Shown one piece after another: positions 49,376 through 58,209 of a stretch of DNA of 58,209 nucleotides. The notes beneath the pieces were generated by a model. That model was not told where the DNA came from and did no database searches. It saw only the letters and a list, made by a program, of their open reading frames with translations. Source of the stretch: a virus; IMG/VR virus record IMGVR_UViG_3300034012_000235, positions 1 to 58,209 of that record, one strand, 5' to 3'. The translations under genes and the position numbers were made by a program. Position 1 is the first letter of the stretch, and every line of letters begins with the position of its first letter.

Positions 49376-50883
49376 GTCAGCCTCGTCACTACAGTCGTGA
49401 ATCCATTCGTCTCAATAGACTGAGACAGAGTGCCCACAAACCTACCGTTCTGGGTCACCTGCAACGTATCCGTCAGGGCATACAGAGCCGCAAGGTCTTC
49501 AATCATCTGACCAGGATCGTCCGTTGTGTAAGTCACCCCAGATACCGTCTTGACTGTCACAGTTCCGTTCCTGGCCTCTGTGATGGACTGAACAATATCA
49601 TCCACAGCACGGAAGTTGGTGTTGACCGTCAAGGGCATCGAATCAAGACCATTGAGCTTGTAGATTTGCTGGAGCAGCCTAGCCTGGGCTCTGGTGATCG
49701 TGTACGTTCCAAGCTCTACCGCGGCACTGAAGAATTGGTTTGTGTTGACGTACAGCGGCGGCTGTAGATTGATCGGCCCAGGCGTGACCGTAGGCGAGTA
49801 GAAGACGTTGGTGTTGACCACCAACGGCGGAACCAGCCGCGTGTCAACAGTCGCAGCGTAGAACGTATTGGGGTTCGTGTAGAGCCCCGGATTCAGGAAG
49901 TTCTGAGCCGTGACAGACGCTAAGTAGAACGTCTGTGTGTTGTCGTACCTAGCAGGGTTGAGGCTGTACGTCCCTACAACTGTCGGCGTGTAGAACGTGT
50001 TGACGTTCGTGAACAGCGCAGGCAGAAGCTCATTCGCCGTCGAGATGCTGGGCGAATAGAACGTCTGTGTGTTCGTGTACAGCCCAGGCAGCAGCGTATT
50101 CTGTGTACTGACTGTTGCGCTATAGAACGTCTGCGAGTTGACTACAAGGCTCGGCAGCAAGGCATTTGCTGCATCAACCGTGGCGCTGTAGAAGGTCTGA
50201 GTATTCGTGACCAGCGACGGACTAAGGGTGTATGCGCCCCCAACTGTTGCTGAGTAGAAGGTGTTGGTGTTGGTGTAAAGAGCAGGCGCTAACGTGTTCT
50301 CTGAAAGAACAACGGGCGCGTAGAACGCATTACTGTTGTCATACCTTGCAGGCAGCAACTCATTGCTGGCTACTACTACCGCGGAGTAGAAAGTATTGGT
50401 GTTCGTGTACAGCGCCGGGAACAGATTCTGCGTCGGGCCAGTCTGTGTAATGGTCGCCGAGTAAAACGTCTGTGCGTTGTCGTATCTGCTTGGGCTTAAG
50501 TTGTAAACCGCAGAAACATTTGCTGCATAGAACTGATTGGTGTTGTCGTACCTTGCCGCAGACAAGGTGTTGGTTGCGTCAACAACAGGCGTATAGAACG
50601 CATTTGTGTTGTCGTACCGCGCAGGCGTCAGCGTATTGCTGGATGCAACTGTGGCTGAATAGAAGGTCTGTGTATTGGTGTAAAGAGACGGCGCTAAAGT
50701 GCTGACCGCAGAGACAACAGGCGTGTAGAAGGTATTGCTGTTGTCGTAGCGTACCGGAACCAGCGTATTGCTTGCGGCAACCGTCGCTGCGTCAAAAGTA
50801 TTGACGTTGTCGTACCGCGCAATCTGTGTGAGGGTTTGCGCGGGAGGCCCCGCCCCGGCAGATTGGAGCAGGGTGAGCAGCAT
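49372..50883 (-). CDS. 22-residue-repeat tail protein
   Basis: This 503-residue protein has a short N-terminal part, then 17 repeats of about 22 residues (type LYTNTNTFYSATV-x(6)-LLPA, alternating with RYDN-x-x-x-FY) from about residue 23 to 395. A C-terminal domain (about 396-503) with AQARLLQQIYKLNGLD follows. The alternating aromatic pattern suggests a beta-spiral or beta-solenoid shaft. Probably a fibre or tip protein. Confidence 0.75.
   Translation of the reverse strand: MLLTLLQSAGAGPPAQTLTQIARYDNVNTFDAATVAASNTLVPVRYDNSNTFYTPVVSAVSTLAPSLYTNTQTFYSATVASSNTLTPARYDNTNAFYTPVVDATNTLSAARYDNTNQFYAANVSAVYNLSPSRYDNAQTFYSATITQTGPTQNLFPALYTNTNTFYSAVVVASNELLPARYDNSNAFYAPVVLSENTLAPALYTNTNTFYSATVGGAYTLSPSLVTNTQTFYSATVDAANALLPSLVVNSQTFYSATVSTQNTLLPGLYTNTQTFYSPSISTANELLPALFTNVNTFYTPTVVGTYSLNPARYDNTQTFYLASVTAQNFLNPGLYTNPNTFYAATVDTRLVPPLVVNTNVFYSPTVTPGPINLQPPLYVNTNQFFSAAVELGTYTITRAQARLLQQIYKLNGLDSMPLTVNTNFRAVDDIVQSITEARNGTVTVKTVSGVTYTTDDPGQMIEDLAALYALTDTLQVTQNGRFVGTLSQSIETNGFTTVVTRLT
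49700..50815. repeat. Tandem 66-bp repeats, about 17 units
   Basis: Units of about 66 bp encode the 22-residue repeats; one unit is three residues longer. Two subtypes occur (RYDN and LYTN starts), often with near-identical DNA, which makes the array prone to contraction or expansion. Confidence 0.8.
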
Positions 50884-50886
50884 GCT

Positions 50887-51051
50887 TTACGCCAGCGTTT
50901 TAAGCTGGTCCAGCGTCAACTGAGTTTGAGCAATCTGCGAATCCAGCGACACAACTTGGTTCATGTCGCCAACGGACACCGCTGAAGCGCGGGCCGAATT
51001 CAGCGCTGCCAGTTTGTAACTGACCAGTTGAATTAGTTCTGCAATGCTCAT
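50887..51051 (-). CDS. Small coiled-coil tail protein, 54 aa
   Basis: The frame runs from ATG 51,051 (ATGA overlap with the upstream gene) to TAA 50,887. The protein (MSIAELIQLVSYKLAALNSA onward) is a helical hairpin with VSLDSQIAQTQLTLDQLKTL. Small proteins of this pattern often lie between tail genes in uncultured phages. Structural role presumed. Confidence 0.7.
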   Translation of the reverse strand: MSIAELIQLVSYKLAALNSARASAVSVGDMNQVVSLDSQIAQTQLTLDQLKTLA

Positions 51052-52673
51052 ACCAGCACCACGCATTCTTGTGCGATTGTGGAAAGATGCGACTGCAAGA
51101 ACACAGTGTCGTAAGTGTCAGTGCCGTCAAGGGCGCAATAACACGCCACCCGATTCCCCAGCGCCGCAGTGCCTGACTGCAAGAAATCCGTAGGCGTAAA
51201 TGCTGACAGGACGCGATTCTCTACGTCAAACCGATACATCTGGCTGATCTGCGAAGCCACGTACAGGTTCATGTAGAACATCCGGCCTTCGTTGTCAAAC
51301 GGGCTGTAACACCCACCCGACCCCGTGGTTGGAAGCGCACCGGGGGAGCCGTCATAAACAATCGCACCCGTCCATGTGCCCGTGATCGCTCCTGCAATGT
51401 CCAGCACATCCAGCGTTGCCGCGCCGCCTCGGAAGAAGTAGCAGAACGACTGCCGACCGTACCTGTTTTGATCCGGTTCAATTCCCCATGAGGGTGCCCA
51501 CATGCCGCCAGCAGCATTCGCAGCAGGAGCCACACCAAAGTACGCTGTGCTCCAGGCGTTGGCAACGATGTTGTTGGTGCCGTTGTTGATGGTTGCGTCG
51601 GTGTAGTTGTACGTGTACACCGTGGTCGTCGCCGTGCTGCGCAGCAGCATGAGATTCGGCAGTTCAATCACGAACTTTGCCGTGGCAGAAGGCGTCACCG
51701 TCCAGTTGGTGCCCAGCGTGTAAACCGGGCTCGGCCCTGCGGTGTGGCTGGCGATGATCCGCCGCTGCCCCACCGCCGTGACGTTGGTTGTGTCTTCAAC
51801 AATCCGGATTTGGAAGTTGCGGTATTCGTTTGCCAGCACTACCGCATCGCCCAACGTGGCCTGACCCGTCAGCGTGCCTGCTGCCGTAGCTGTGGCGGTC
51901 AAGGCAAACCGCTGCACAACCCCAGTGTCGTAGTTGAAAGCCCCCTTGATCATCCCGTCGCCGGGAGAATTGTTATAAGGGACGTACTGCTCATCTAGCA
52001 CCATCAGGCTTGAGTCCGTGCCGATGGTCGCGGGGAGGTTCGTGTTTCCCAGCGAGGCTAGGGTGTTGGTCGCCACTTCAAACGAGCGGAAAATTGTCGC
52101 CGCCAATGCGCCTGCCGACAGCATCATCACCCGACCTGCCACAATTTCGTAGCGTGAGCCAGTAGTGGGCGTAAAGCCGAAAGCTGACAAGACCGTGATC
52201 GTTGGCGTAGTGCCCCCGGTATTGCCCGTGATATACCGTTCAACAGTCTTGCCTGACCCGCCTGCCGCGTTGTCAATAATGCGCAGCTTGTAGCCATACT
52301 CACCCGAGCCGCCTCGGTTAGCAAGCATGTTCACACCCACAGCAGTAGGCAGTGCGGTGGTCAGCACTACAGAAGTCGTTGTGGATCCCGCAGCAATCGT
52401 GCCCACAAGACCAAACGAAGGAACAAACGCCGAGGCTGCCCCAGCACCGAACGTGCCGCCAAGACCGGGGTTCACTGCAAACGCAGACCCCTTCGTGATG
52501 ATGTTGTAGCGGTTGAGAATTGCCGCTGATACCAACTGGTACACAAACGGGTTACGAGAGATGTCATTGCGCAGATCGCTACACACGTTGACCGCAGCAG
52601 CATGGGCAGTTGGCATGGGCGGAACTTGCCGCCACACCAGCGTGTCAATGACCTTCTTAAATGTGTTTGCCAT
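51048..52673 (-). CDS. Virion structural protein, 541 aa
   Basis: This 541-residue, beta-rich Thr/Ala/Gly protein has TFKKVIDTLVWRQVPPMPTA at the start and later WSTAYFGVAPAANAAGGMWA and CYSPFDNEGRMFYMNLYVAS. The layout suggests repeated blades of a propeller or a tail-tip plate. It sits between small structural genes in the tail cluster. Exact role unknown. Confidence 0.68.
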   Translation of the reverse strand: MANTFKKVIDTLVWRQVPPMPTAHAAAVNVCSDLRNDISRNPFVYQLVSAAILNRYNIITKGSAFAVNPGLGGTFGAGAASAFVPSFGLVGTIAAGSTTTSVVLTTALPTAVGVNMLANRGGSGEYGYKLRIIDNAAGGSGKTVERYITGNTGGTTPTITVLSAFGFTPTTGSRYEIVAGRVMMLSAGALAATIFRSFEVATNTLASLGNTNLPATIGTDSSLMVLDEQYVPYNNSPGDGMIKGAFNYDTGVVQRFALTATATAAGTLTGQATLGDAVVLANEYRNFQIRIVEDTTNVTAVGQRRIIASHTAGPSPVYTLGTNWTVTPSATAKFVIELPNLMLLRSTATTTVYTYNYTDATINNGTNNIVANAWSTAYFGVAPAANAAGGMWAPSWGIEPDQNRYGRQSFCYFFRGGAATLDVLDIAGAITGTWTGAIVYDGSPGALPTTGSGGCYSPFDNEGRMFYMNLYVASQISQMYRFDVENRVLSAFTPTDFLQSGTAALGNRVACYCALDGTDTYDTVFLQSHLSTIAQECVVLV

Positions 52674-53078
52674 TTAGGTAATCCTTGCGCGTACGCACTG
52701 CGCCCAGGCCGTGCGGTTGGTGTCGAGCACAGTCATACGGGCGTTGTACGTGTCAATGTTGTTCAAAGAGGTGACGGCAGTGACTGTGGTTACCGTACCC
52801 GACTCCACCAACACCGTGCCCCGCTGCCGCTGCAAACTCTTGTCGTACCCCATCGGGGCGTTCAAGTAGTTCAGCATCCGCACCAGCAGAAGCGCCATGC
52901 TCTGGCGCGTTTCCTCCGCTGCTGCGTCAGACACCGGCATCGGGTTTGCGTCAGAGACATCAACCGCCGTATTGTCCGCGCCAATACCAATTTTCACGCG
53001 CTGGTGCAGTACGCCGCCGATGTCGTCAGCAGCAATTACCGCACCAGAGCCTGGGGTATATCCTACGTTGTCAGCCAT
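52674..53078 (-). CDS. Small virion structural protein, 134 aa
   Basis: This 134-residue protein contains VKIGIGADNTAVDVSDANPM, a motif found in many phage structural proteins of similar size, and a C-terminal beta region (NARMTVLDTNRTAWAQCVRA). It is placed directly before the 541-residue protein in transcription order. Role unclear. Confidence 0.7.
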   Translation of the reverse strand: MADNVGYTPGSGAVIAADDIGGVLHQRVKIGIGADNTAVDVSDANPMPVSDAAAEETRQSMALLLVRMLNYLNAPMGYDKSLQRQRGTVLVESGTVTTVTAVTSLNNIDTYNARMTVLDTNRTAWAQCVRARIT

Positions 53079-53116
53079 GGCCTACATTCTATGGTCAACG
53101 ACAGTTTTAACACGGC

Positions 53117-53521
53117 TTAAAGTGCAAAAATGCCTGATGCGTTCCAAGTAACCGTGATATTGCCGCCGTTCGGAGTAACCGGCAGACCCGTCACACCAGT
53201 ATCGATGTACGCCACCAGCGGTGATGTAGCGGCCGTTCCGGTGTCCACATAGATCACCAGCGCCTCAACACTGTTACCAGTCACAGCGGTGTAGGTCACA
53301 TCGGCTCCGTCAAAGACGCCGTTGGTCACCGTCTTGGTGGCACCAATAGTTTGAGCAGTGCCCACAACACCAGTCAACGAAGTCAGGAACTGATCCGCCG
53401 CGTTGTAGGTGTACGTTCCCGTATCGACCAAGGCAACCTTGACCGTTCCAGACAGAAGGTCGGTGTTGGTGGCGGCACCAAGGATAACTTCCTTGTACTT
53501 CGGATAAATGGCGTTTGCCAT
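53117..53521 (-). CDS. Small virion structural protein, 134 aa
   Basis: This 134-residue beta-sandwich-like protein begins MANAIYPKYKEVILGAATN and has VKVALVDTGTYTYNAADQFL and VEALVIYVDTGTAATSPL. Proteins with this outline are frequent in phage tail clusters and probably form small trimeric or ring components. Specific role unknown. Confidence 0.72.
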   Translation of the reverse strand: MANAIYPKYKEVILGAATNTDLLSGTVKVALVDTGTYTYNAADQFLTSLTGVVGTAQTIGATKTVTNGVFDGADVTYTAVTGNSVEALVIYVDTGTAATSPLVAYIDTGVTGLPVTPNGGNITVTWNASGIFAL

Positions 53522-53540
53522 GATTTACTCCTTCAGGGGA

Positions 53541-55748
53541 TCAATAACCTCGGACGTCACCAATGTCAGCACTCAGGATGACTCGGCCTAGCTGATAGTC
53601 GCCATCAGCCACATTTGACACGAACTTCAACCGCAATTCACGGCGTTGTTCCTTCATGTCAATTTTGTTCGTATTAGGGGCAAATGTATAGGGGGCCGAC
53701 TCAACATCTTGAGATTGTGCGTAGGGCCTGCCCGTCACAATCAAAGACATATCCCCATCTTGGATGAAGTCAGGCTCAACACGCTCAAGCCTCAACCAGT
53801 TGTTCTGACCAACCATTGCAGGCTCAGCAGGGCCACCAGACACCCAGCCAAGATCATTCGTCTCAAAGTAGCTCTCAATGGCCGTTACGTTCGTGCCATC
53901 AATCGCATTGACACCGATCTCATGCTGGTAGACCTTGATCAGATCAGGTCTGGTGCTGAACGTAGCAGTCACAGTTCCAGTACCGGTGGCCGCGGCAGAC
54001 ATCTGAATGCCCTGAGCGTAGAGAGCCGATACAGGAACCGCAAAGCCTGCTCCAGAGCCACCCAAGTTGGTGTTGCTGGCACTCAGCGAATCCCCAAGTT
54101 CATAACCAGCACCGGCATTGGTAACTGTCACAGCAGTCACGGCGCCACCGCTGACAGTAATCGTGGCAAGAGCATTTGCCCCACTGCCGCCAGTAAGAGG
54201 TACGTTCGTGTACGTTGCGTTAGGGTAGCCAGAGCCACCCGTAATGGCACCAAGAGTCTTGATGTTGCTTGCAGTGATAGCAATCACAGAAGCACCACTG
54301 ACGATGTTAGTGCCATCAACCATCTGCCCCAGGGTCACATCTACGTTATAGGTGTCCAACAACAGCACATCACTGCCATTAGTAGTATCCACGCTAGATG
54401 TGCTCGACTCGACTTCTTCAGTTGTCTCCCAACTAGCAGACACTGGGAACGCAAACACCTGAGAGAAGTACCCCGCAGACCGTCTTGCGCCTAACGCCTG
54501 ACCGGCGTCATACCAAGTGTTCTCGCGGATGTTGTAGATGATCGCGTCATTGCACTCAGTGGAGTCCCCCCTAGGGTAGAACCACCAAACTTCACCAAAC
54601 CGAGGAACCTTGGTCACCCATACTTTTTGACGCTGCGAGTAGTTCAGGTTGTCAAAAAAGTAGTTCTGATTCAGGTCGTTAGGGATTTCCTTGACAACGC
54701 CGTTGTACAGCAGGAATCGATCCACACCACACCAGTAATACACGCCGTCGTACTCAATCGCAGACTGGCTGGACAAAATAGAAGACTGGCTTGAGACGAT
54801 GTCGTATCGCCAATACTGAGCCGGAGTCCCCTGACCACCGATGTAGCTCACCTTGACAAGACTATCCAGGCTCCAGAACAAACCACTGGGAGAGTTAGAG
54901 CCACCTCGAACCGGAAGCCCCTGAACGAACTTTCCTGTAGCCACGTTAACTTCATTGGCATCCGCAGACACCCAGTCTTGAGCATTCCCCGCAGAGCAGT
55001 TCCTGATTAGCCCGCTGTTCCCGTAGACAAACACATACGGGTGCAGAGTCACAACACCACCAGAGACCTCAACATTGTTGTTAAACGTCAGGGTCACTGA
55101 ACCAGAGGCAGTGGCATTGTTGGACAGCGTAACCGTCGTAGTGGAGACAGAAACAACAGTTGTGTTATCAGGTATGCCAGTTCCAGTAACAGACTGCCCT
55201 GCACCGATCAACAGATTAGTCGCCGCCAGAGTCACTGTAGGCAAACCACTTGATGTAGTTGCCGTGTCAGTAAACACGCCAATCTGAGACATCGTTAGAC
55301 CATTGATGTCCCCAATCAGGACAGGAGTATTTATCGTTGAGTCCGTCGCCGCTAGGTTCTGCCCAGGATGCGCTACCAACGAAGCGTTGCCTGAGCCATC
55401 TACATCATAGAACCCGTCAAACTGCCACAGGTTTAATGAGCTTGCAGTGAAGTTGTTAAGAGTCAAGTTCGCAACACCAGCGCCAACACCGTTGTCGTCA
55501 ATAACAAGCTGCTGCAGGCCCGATGCATGACCGCTGAAGATGTAGTTGAAGTTGTTCTGGGCATTGACCCAAATGCCCCTGGACGGACCTGTCAGTTGGT
55601 CCGAGATGACTCTATAGCCAGCAATCTTGCGAGGTCTTCCGCGCTGGAAACGAACCCAACGTCCATCGCTATAGAACTGCTTGTCAAAGACAGTTCCATC
55701 CCTCTGGATGCCAGATTTCGTATCTAGGGCAAAGACTTTTTGAGTCAT
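53541..55748 (-). CDS. Tail hub / packaged-DNA stabilisation-like protein (P22 gp10-like)
   Basis: This 735-residue protein opens with MTQKVFALDTKSGIQRDGTV, then FYSDGRWVRFQRGRPRKIAG and blocks such as IWVNAQNNFNYIFSGHASGL, FVYGNSGLIRNCSAG and YWCGVDRFLLYNGVVKEIPN, which look like propeller blades. This matches hub proteins at the podovirus tail such as P22 gp10 or T7 gp12 in general form. An inserted low-complexity beta region lies near 500-600. Confidence 0.75.
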   Translation of the reverse strand: MTQKVFALDTKSGIQRDGTVFDKQFYSDGRWVRFQRGRPRKIAGYRVISDQLTGPSRGIWVNAQNNFNYIFSGHASGLQQLVIDDNGVGAGVANLTLNNFTASSLNLWQFDGFYDVDGSGNASLVAHPGQNLAATDSTINTPVLIGDINGLTMSQIGVFTDTATTSSGLPTVTLAATNLLIGAGQSVTGTGIPDNTTVVSVSTTTVTLSNNATASGSVTLTFNNNVEVSGGVVTLHPYVFVYGNSGLIRNCSAGNAQDWVSADANEVNVATGKFVQGLPVRGGSNSPSGLFWSLDSLVKVSYIGGQGTPAQYWRYDIVSSQSSILSSQSAIEYDGVYYWCGVDRFLLYNGVVKEIPNDLNQNYFFDNLNYSQRQKVWVTKVPRFGEVWWFYPRGDSTECNDAIIYNIRENTWYDAGQALGARRSAGYFSQVFAFPVSASWETTEEVESSTSSVDTTNGSDVLLLDTYNVDVTLGQMVDGTNIVSGASVIAITASNIKTLGAITGGSGYPNATYTNVPLTGGSGANALATITVSGGAVTAVTVTNAGAGYELGDSLSASNTNLGGSGAGFAVPVSALYAQGIQMSAAATGTGTVTATFSTRPDLIKVYQHEIGVNAIDGTNVTAIESYFETNDLGWVSGGPAEPAMVGQNNWLRLERVEPDFIQDGDMSLIVTGRPYAQSQDVESAPYTFAPNTNKIDMKEQRRELRLKFVSNVADGDYQLGRVILSADIGDVRGY

Positions 55749-56990
55749 TTAGAACACACCGCCTTGAACGCCGCCCGTAAAGTTTCCGGTGCCGGTAATC
55801 GACAAGCCTGTTGCAGTGAGCCCGAACCTCTTAGAACCAGTGATCGTGATGCCGAATTCACCAGAGCCTGGGCGATAAACACCCGTTGAGGTTTCGCTTG
55901 CAAAGTTCAGAGACGGAGCGCCAGCAGATCCGTTCGCCAAAGACAGCGCAGTTGCTCCAGCAGCAATCGTGGATGCATTCAACAGGTTTACAGAGTCGCA
56001 CAGCAAGATCACCTGTTGACCAGCAGGAACCGTCGCAGTACCACCACCGGCAATTCCAGTAGTAAATGTGATCGTGTATCCAGAGCCGGTGCCATCAGTC
56101 TGATTCGTGAGGTAGTACACCTGAATCGTCTGCGGCACAGTAACAACTACGTTACCAGTCAGAGTGCCCGTGTACTTTTGAATCGGGTTTGACGCCTCTG
56201 CGGCACTCAATGTATACGATCCATTCGTAACAGCTTTTGTCAACTGAGTGAAGTTGAACTGCGTACTCTTGCCCAGGCCAACCGTAAAGAATGCAGTTCC
56301 TGAGCAGGCAACAATACATGAGTCTGTTGGCTGCAGATCAATTGAGGCCGCGCCGTTGATCAGGTTGCCACCAGAAGGGGCAATTGCCAGCGTCCCGGTT
56401 CCTCCATTCCTGACCAGAACGAACCAGTCATCGCCCAGAGTGGAGACTGAAGTCAGCGTCAGCGTTCCCGCTCCAGCAGTCCATACATAGGTGCTGGCTC
56501 GATCTGAAGACACCGCGGTGTAGTTTGATGAGAACGTATTGACCGGGAACGCAGCATTCAGCGTGTTGCTGATAGCCTTCAGCCCATACCCTGCAAGGGT
56601 GGCTGCATCAGCATTGGACGTTCCTACACCAAACGCAATGATCCCCCACGTTCCCGCGGTGGTGGCATTAGTCTTGATGTAGATGTACTTTGACTCACTC
56701 GCCGCGATAGAAACAATCGTGTTCCCGGCGTAGTCAGTGACAACGAAGGTGTTTGCGCCAATGTTGCGGATCAGGGCATCTTGACCAACAGACGCCTGAT
56801 TGGCGGGCGGCATAGCCAGTTGCAGCGACCCAGCAGTCGCCGTAACGTCCATGATCCGCGCAGCATAGTTGTCTGTCGCGTTACCGTTGATCGGCCACGA
56901 AAGAGTCGTATTGGCCGACAGAGTGATGCTGCGATACGAGACATCCGTTGGCTGGATGACGTTCCCAGTGAATGGACTGTTGAAGCTCAT
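55749..56990 (-). CDS. Tail fibre or tail spike-like protein, 413 aa
   Basis: This 413-residue, Thr/Ser/Ala/Gly-rich beta protein has SFNSPFTGNVIQPTDVSYRS at the start and a C-terminal block ASETSTGVYRPGSGEFGITI followed by GSKRFGLTATGLSITGTGNF, typical of fibre tips. It is coupled to the adaptor gene by a one-base TGATG overlap. Probably a head-tail joining fibre or needle. Confidence 0.74.
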   Translation of the reverse strand: MSFNSPFTGNVIQPTDVSYRSITLSANTTLSWPINGNATDNYAARIMDVTATAGSLQLAMPPANQASVGQDALIRNIGANTFVVTDYAGNTIVSIAASESKYIYIKTNATTAGTWGIIAFGVGTSNADAATLAGYGLKAISNTLNAAFPVNTFSSNYTAVSSDRASTYVWTAGAGTLTLTSVSTLGDDWFVLVRNGGTGTLAIAPSGGNLINGAASIDLQPTDSCIVACSGTAFFTVGLGKSTQFNFTQLTKAVTNGSYTLSAAEASNPIQKYTGTLTGNVVVTVPQTIQVYYLTNQTDGTGSGYTITFTTGIAGGGTATVPAGQQVILLCDSVNLLNASTIAAGATALSLANGSAGAPSLNFASETSTGVYRPGSGEFGITITGSKRFGLTATGLSITGTGNFTGGVQGGVF

Positions 56991-57625
56991 CAGGAATCCT
57001 TCGCAACCGCTTGCCTGTCGCCAATCCTGAGCGTGTCTTCCGTCTTCAGGACATTGACGATTTGATCATATTGTGCCTGCCACATGCCCATTCTTTCGTC
57101 GTTCTTTAGGAACGGCATCGCCTGTAAGAGCGACCCATACAGCAGGGCTTGCGGAGCATATTGGGTGAACCAGTTTGACTGATTTGATGAGTCCAAGGGA
57201 GCTAGGCGCTCGTAGTACAGGACTTCATACACATAGTCATCTGCAGGCGTAGGCGCCACTAACCAGTGCGTGTAATCGTAGTCGCAGTAATACTTTGGAA
57301 CATCTTCCTGTGCGGGATCAGGCCAATACTCACGCAAATACTCGTACTTGCGAAGCAGGACAGGTTGTCTTTGGCCGCCAACGGTGACGTTCATTGAGAC
57401 AGTCTTGCGCCACCGAGCAGGCTTATCAATGGTGGCTTGACCCTCAACCATGTTTGAGGTTGCAACCGTCAGGTTCCCCAAGAACTTCAGGTCTGCCGCC
57501 AAGACTTGCTCGGCCAGCATGATGAAGGTCGGTATCTTGTCAATCGTGGCTTGGTCTGTGCGCTCTAGATAAGTCTCAATGTCAGCAGCCAAGCTGTCAT
57601 ACGTCATCACTGCTGCGACTGGCAT
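56990..57625 (-). CDS. Tail adaptor protein (T7 gp11 / P22 gp4-like)
   Basis: In this 211-residue protein a helical N-terminal part (YDSLAADIETYLERTDQATI, then TFIMLAEQVLAADLKFLGNL) is followed by a beta part (PARWRKTVSMNV and KYEYLREYWPDP) and a helical C-terminal part (SLLQAMPFLKNDERMGMWQA). This order is that of adaptors that dock under the portal in podoviruses. An in-frame Met 18 bp after the first ATG is an alternative start. Confidence 0.8.
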   Translation of the reverse strand: MPVAAVMTYDSLAADIETYLERTDQATIDKIPTFIMLAEQVLAADLKFLGNLTVATSNMVEGQATIDKPARWRKTVSMNVTVGGQRQPVLLRKYEYLREYWPDPAQEDVPKYYCDYDYTHWLVAPTPADDYVYEVLYYERLAPLDSSNQSNWFTQYAPQALLYGSLLQAMPFLKNDERMGMWQAQYDQIVNVLKTEDTLRIGDRQAVAKDS

Positions 57626-57626
57626 A

Positions 57627-58019
57627 TCACCACACCTTTTTCTTGATTGACTCGGGCTGAGACACGAACTGCTTACCCTGTTTCATCCCTTCCCGTTTCG
57701 CCCGAGAAGTGGCTCCGTACTCAGCAGGAGTCAGCTTTTCAATCTTGGCTTTGGGCAGATATCTTTCACCCGTAGCCTCTGAGCCTTGAGTAGAGGGCTT
57801 ACCAGACTTGGTGCCCCATTCCTCTTTGGTCCACTTACTGAGGGAATTATCGGCCTTCTTCTGGCCTTTGTAACCGCCTCCAGAAGCCTTGTACTTCTGG
57901 GTGGCTAGTTGAGCCTTACGAGCGCTCCACTGCCCCGAAGAACCGCCTTTATCGGAGGCCTTGACAGAAGCAACGATGCGCTTCCATTTGCTGGGATCAG
58001 ACTTGACAGCAGTGCTCAT
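57627..58019 (-). CDS. DUF5872-like protein
   Basis: This 130-residue basic protein matches the DUF5872 pattern: WKRIVASVKASDKGGSSGQW, SARKAQLATQKYKASGGGYK, DNSLSKWTKEEWGTKSGKPS and a Lys-rich end (RAKREGMKQGKQF). Similar domains occur in phage and giant-virus proteins of unknown function, possibly nucleic-acid binding. The ATG overlaps the endolysin stop as ATGA, and the adaptor gene follows 2 bp after its stop. Confidence 0.78.
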   Translation of the reverse strand: MSTAVKSDPSKWKRIVASVKASDKGGSSGQWSARKAQLATQKYKASGGGYKGQKKADNSLSKWTKEEWGTKSGKPSTQGSEATGERYLPKAKIEKLTPAEYGATSRAKREGMKQGKQFVSQPESIKKKVW

Positions 58020-58209
58020 AGTTGCCCCAGCAGTGCCGCCTCTGCGGCTCTACGCTTGACCAGACCGGGCAGTACTTTGCCGCCACCGCGCACCCACAGG
58101 GCCAACTGCTCCTTGGCACCTTCCCAGTCCTGCTCGTCAATCTTACGCCGCAGGGTGCTGCCGCGATACCGGGCCACGCCAAGATTGTAAGCAAAGTCGG
58201 CCATAGCAC
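58016..58209 (-). CDS. Endolysin, GH24 lysozyme (3' part, continues from base 1)
   Basis: This is the C-terminal part of the lysozyme whose start is at 341. The segment from MADFAYNLGVARYRGSTLRR to LVKRRAAEAALLGQL has the conserved GH24 end: a helix with ADFAYNLG, WEGAKEQLALWVRGGGKVLP and a final KRRAAE. Bases 58,143-58,209 duplicate bases 1-67. Merged, the gene is 468 bp including stop. Confidence 0.93.
   Translation of the reverse strand, partial: AMADFAYNLGVARYRGSTLRRKIDEQDWEGAKEQLALWVRGGGKVLPGLVKRRAAEAALLGQL
58143..58209. repeat. Terminal direct repeat, right copy (circle overlap)
   Basis: Identical to bases 1-67; see the left copy. Removing one copy gives the 58,142-bp circle. Confidence 0.95.

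Noticed and set aside
1-58209. CRISPR array, integrase, transposase, reverse transcriptase with template/variable repeats
   Set aside because: No regularly spaced identical short repeats with unique spacers and none of the hallmark catalytic motifs were seen; the repeats found are in-frame protein repeats.

Overview
The window is one complete, circularly closed tailed-phage (Caudoviricetes) genome of about 58.1 kb. Its first 67 bases reappear as its last 67 bases, and the endolysin gene runs across that junction. The non-overlapping length is therefore 58,142 bp. Families such as two DUF1376-type replication proteins, a YdaS/Cro-like repressor, a lambda P-like loader and a Ref-like nuclease are typical of phages of Proteobacteria. 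The structural genes look like those of uncultured freshwater phages, and a short-tailed (podovirus-like) virion is suggested by adaptor/neck proteins and internal virion proteins without a recognisable tail tube or sheath gene. Host and virion form are inferences. No integrase, DNA polymerase, RNA polymerase, tRNA or CRISPR array was found.

Transcription is organised around one divergent control region (about 31,059-31,169). A short rightward operon (31,170-35,679) carries an SSB-like protein, a MazG-like pyrophosphohydrolase, a PD-(D/E)XK nuclease and a string of small overlapping genes. Everything else is leftward. From 31,058 down come the Cro-like repressor, two DUF1376 proteins, the lambda P-like protein, small genes, RuvC, a Ref-like nuclease, small genes with two near-identical promoters (25.6 kb and 27.2 kb), and then terS-terL. 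A 426-bp gene-free stretch (22,352-22,777) follows, with a near-consensus promoter and several strong stems. It precedes the head genes: winged helix, PcfJ-containing protein, portal, GroES-like chaperonin, scaffold, decoration and major capsid.

Still leftward are a neck protein with a discoidin-like insertion, the tail fibres (one with five LamG domains), the lysis cassette (coiled-coil membrane protein, holin, endolysin), and, across the junction, a DUF5872 protein, the adaptor, tail hub, repetitive tail proteins, a GNAT-like protein and a 3,022-residue giant internal virion protein. The run ends with three more candidate ejection proteins and an intrinsic terminator at 35.7 kb. That makes roughly 53 kb of uninterrupted same-strand genes, mostly coupled by ATGA or TGATG overlaps.

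The host supplies DNA polymerase and helicase. The DUF1376/lambda P pair probably assembles a host replisome, perhaps at repeats lying inside the DUF1376 gene as lambda ori lies inside O. The strongest candidates for something new are the structured promoter-leader RNA at 22.35-22.77 kb, a recurring short Gly-Gly peptide motif shared by at least six probable virion proteins, the LamG module fibre that looks built for domain swapping, and the giant 14-repeat coiled-coil protein.
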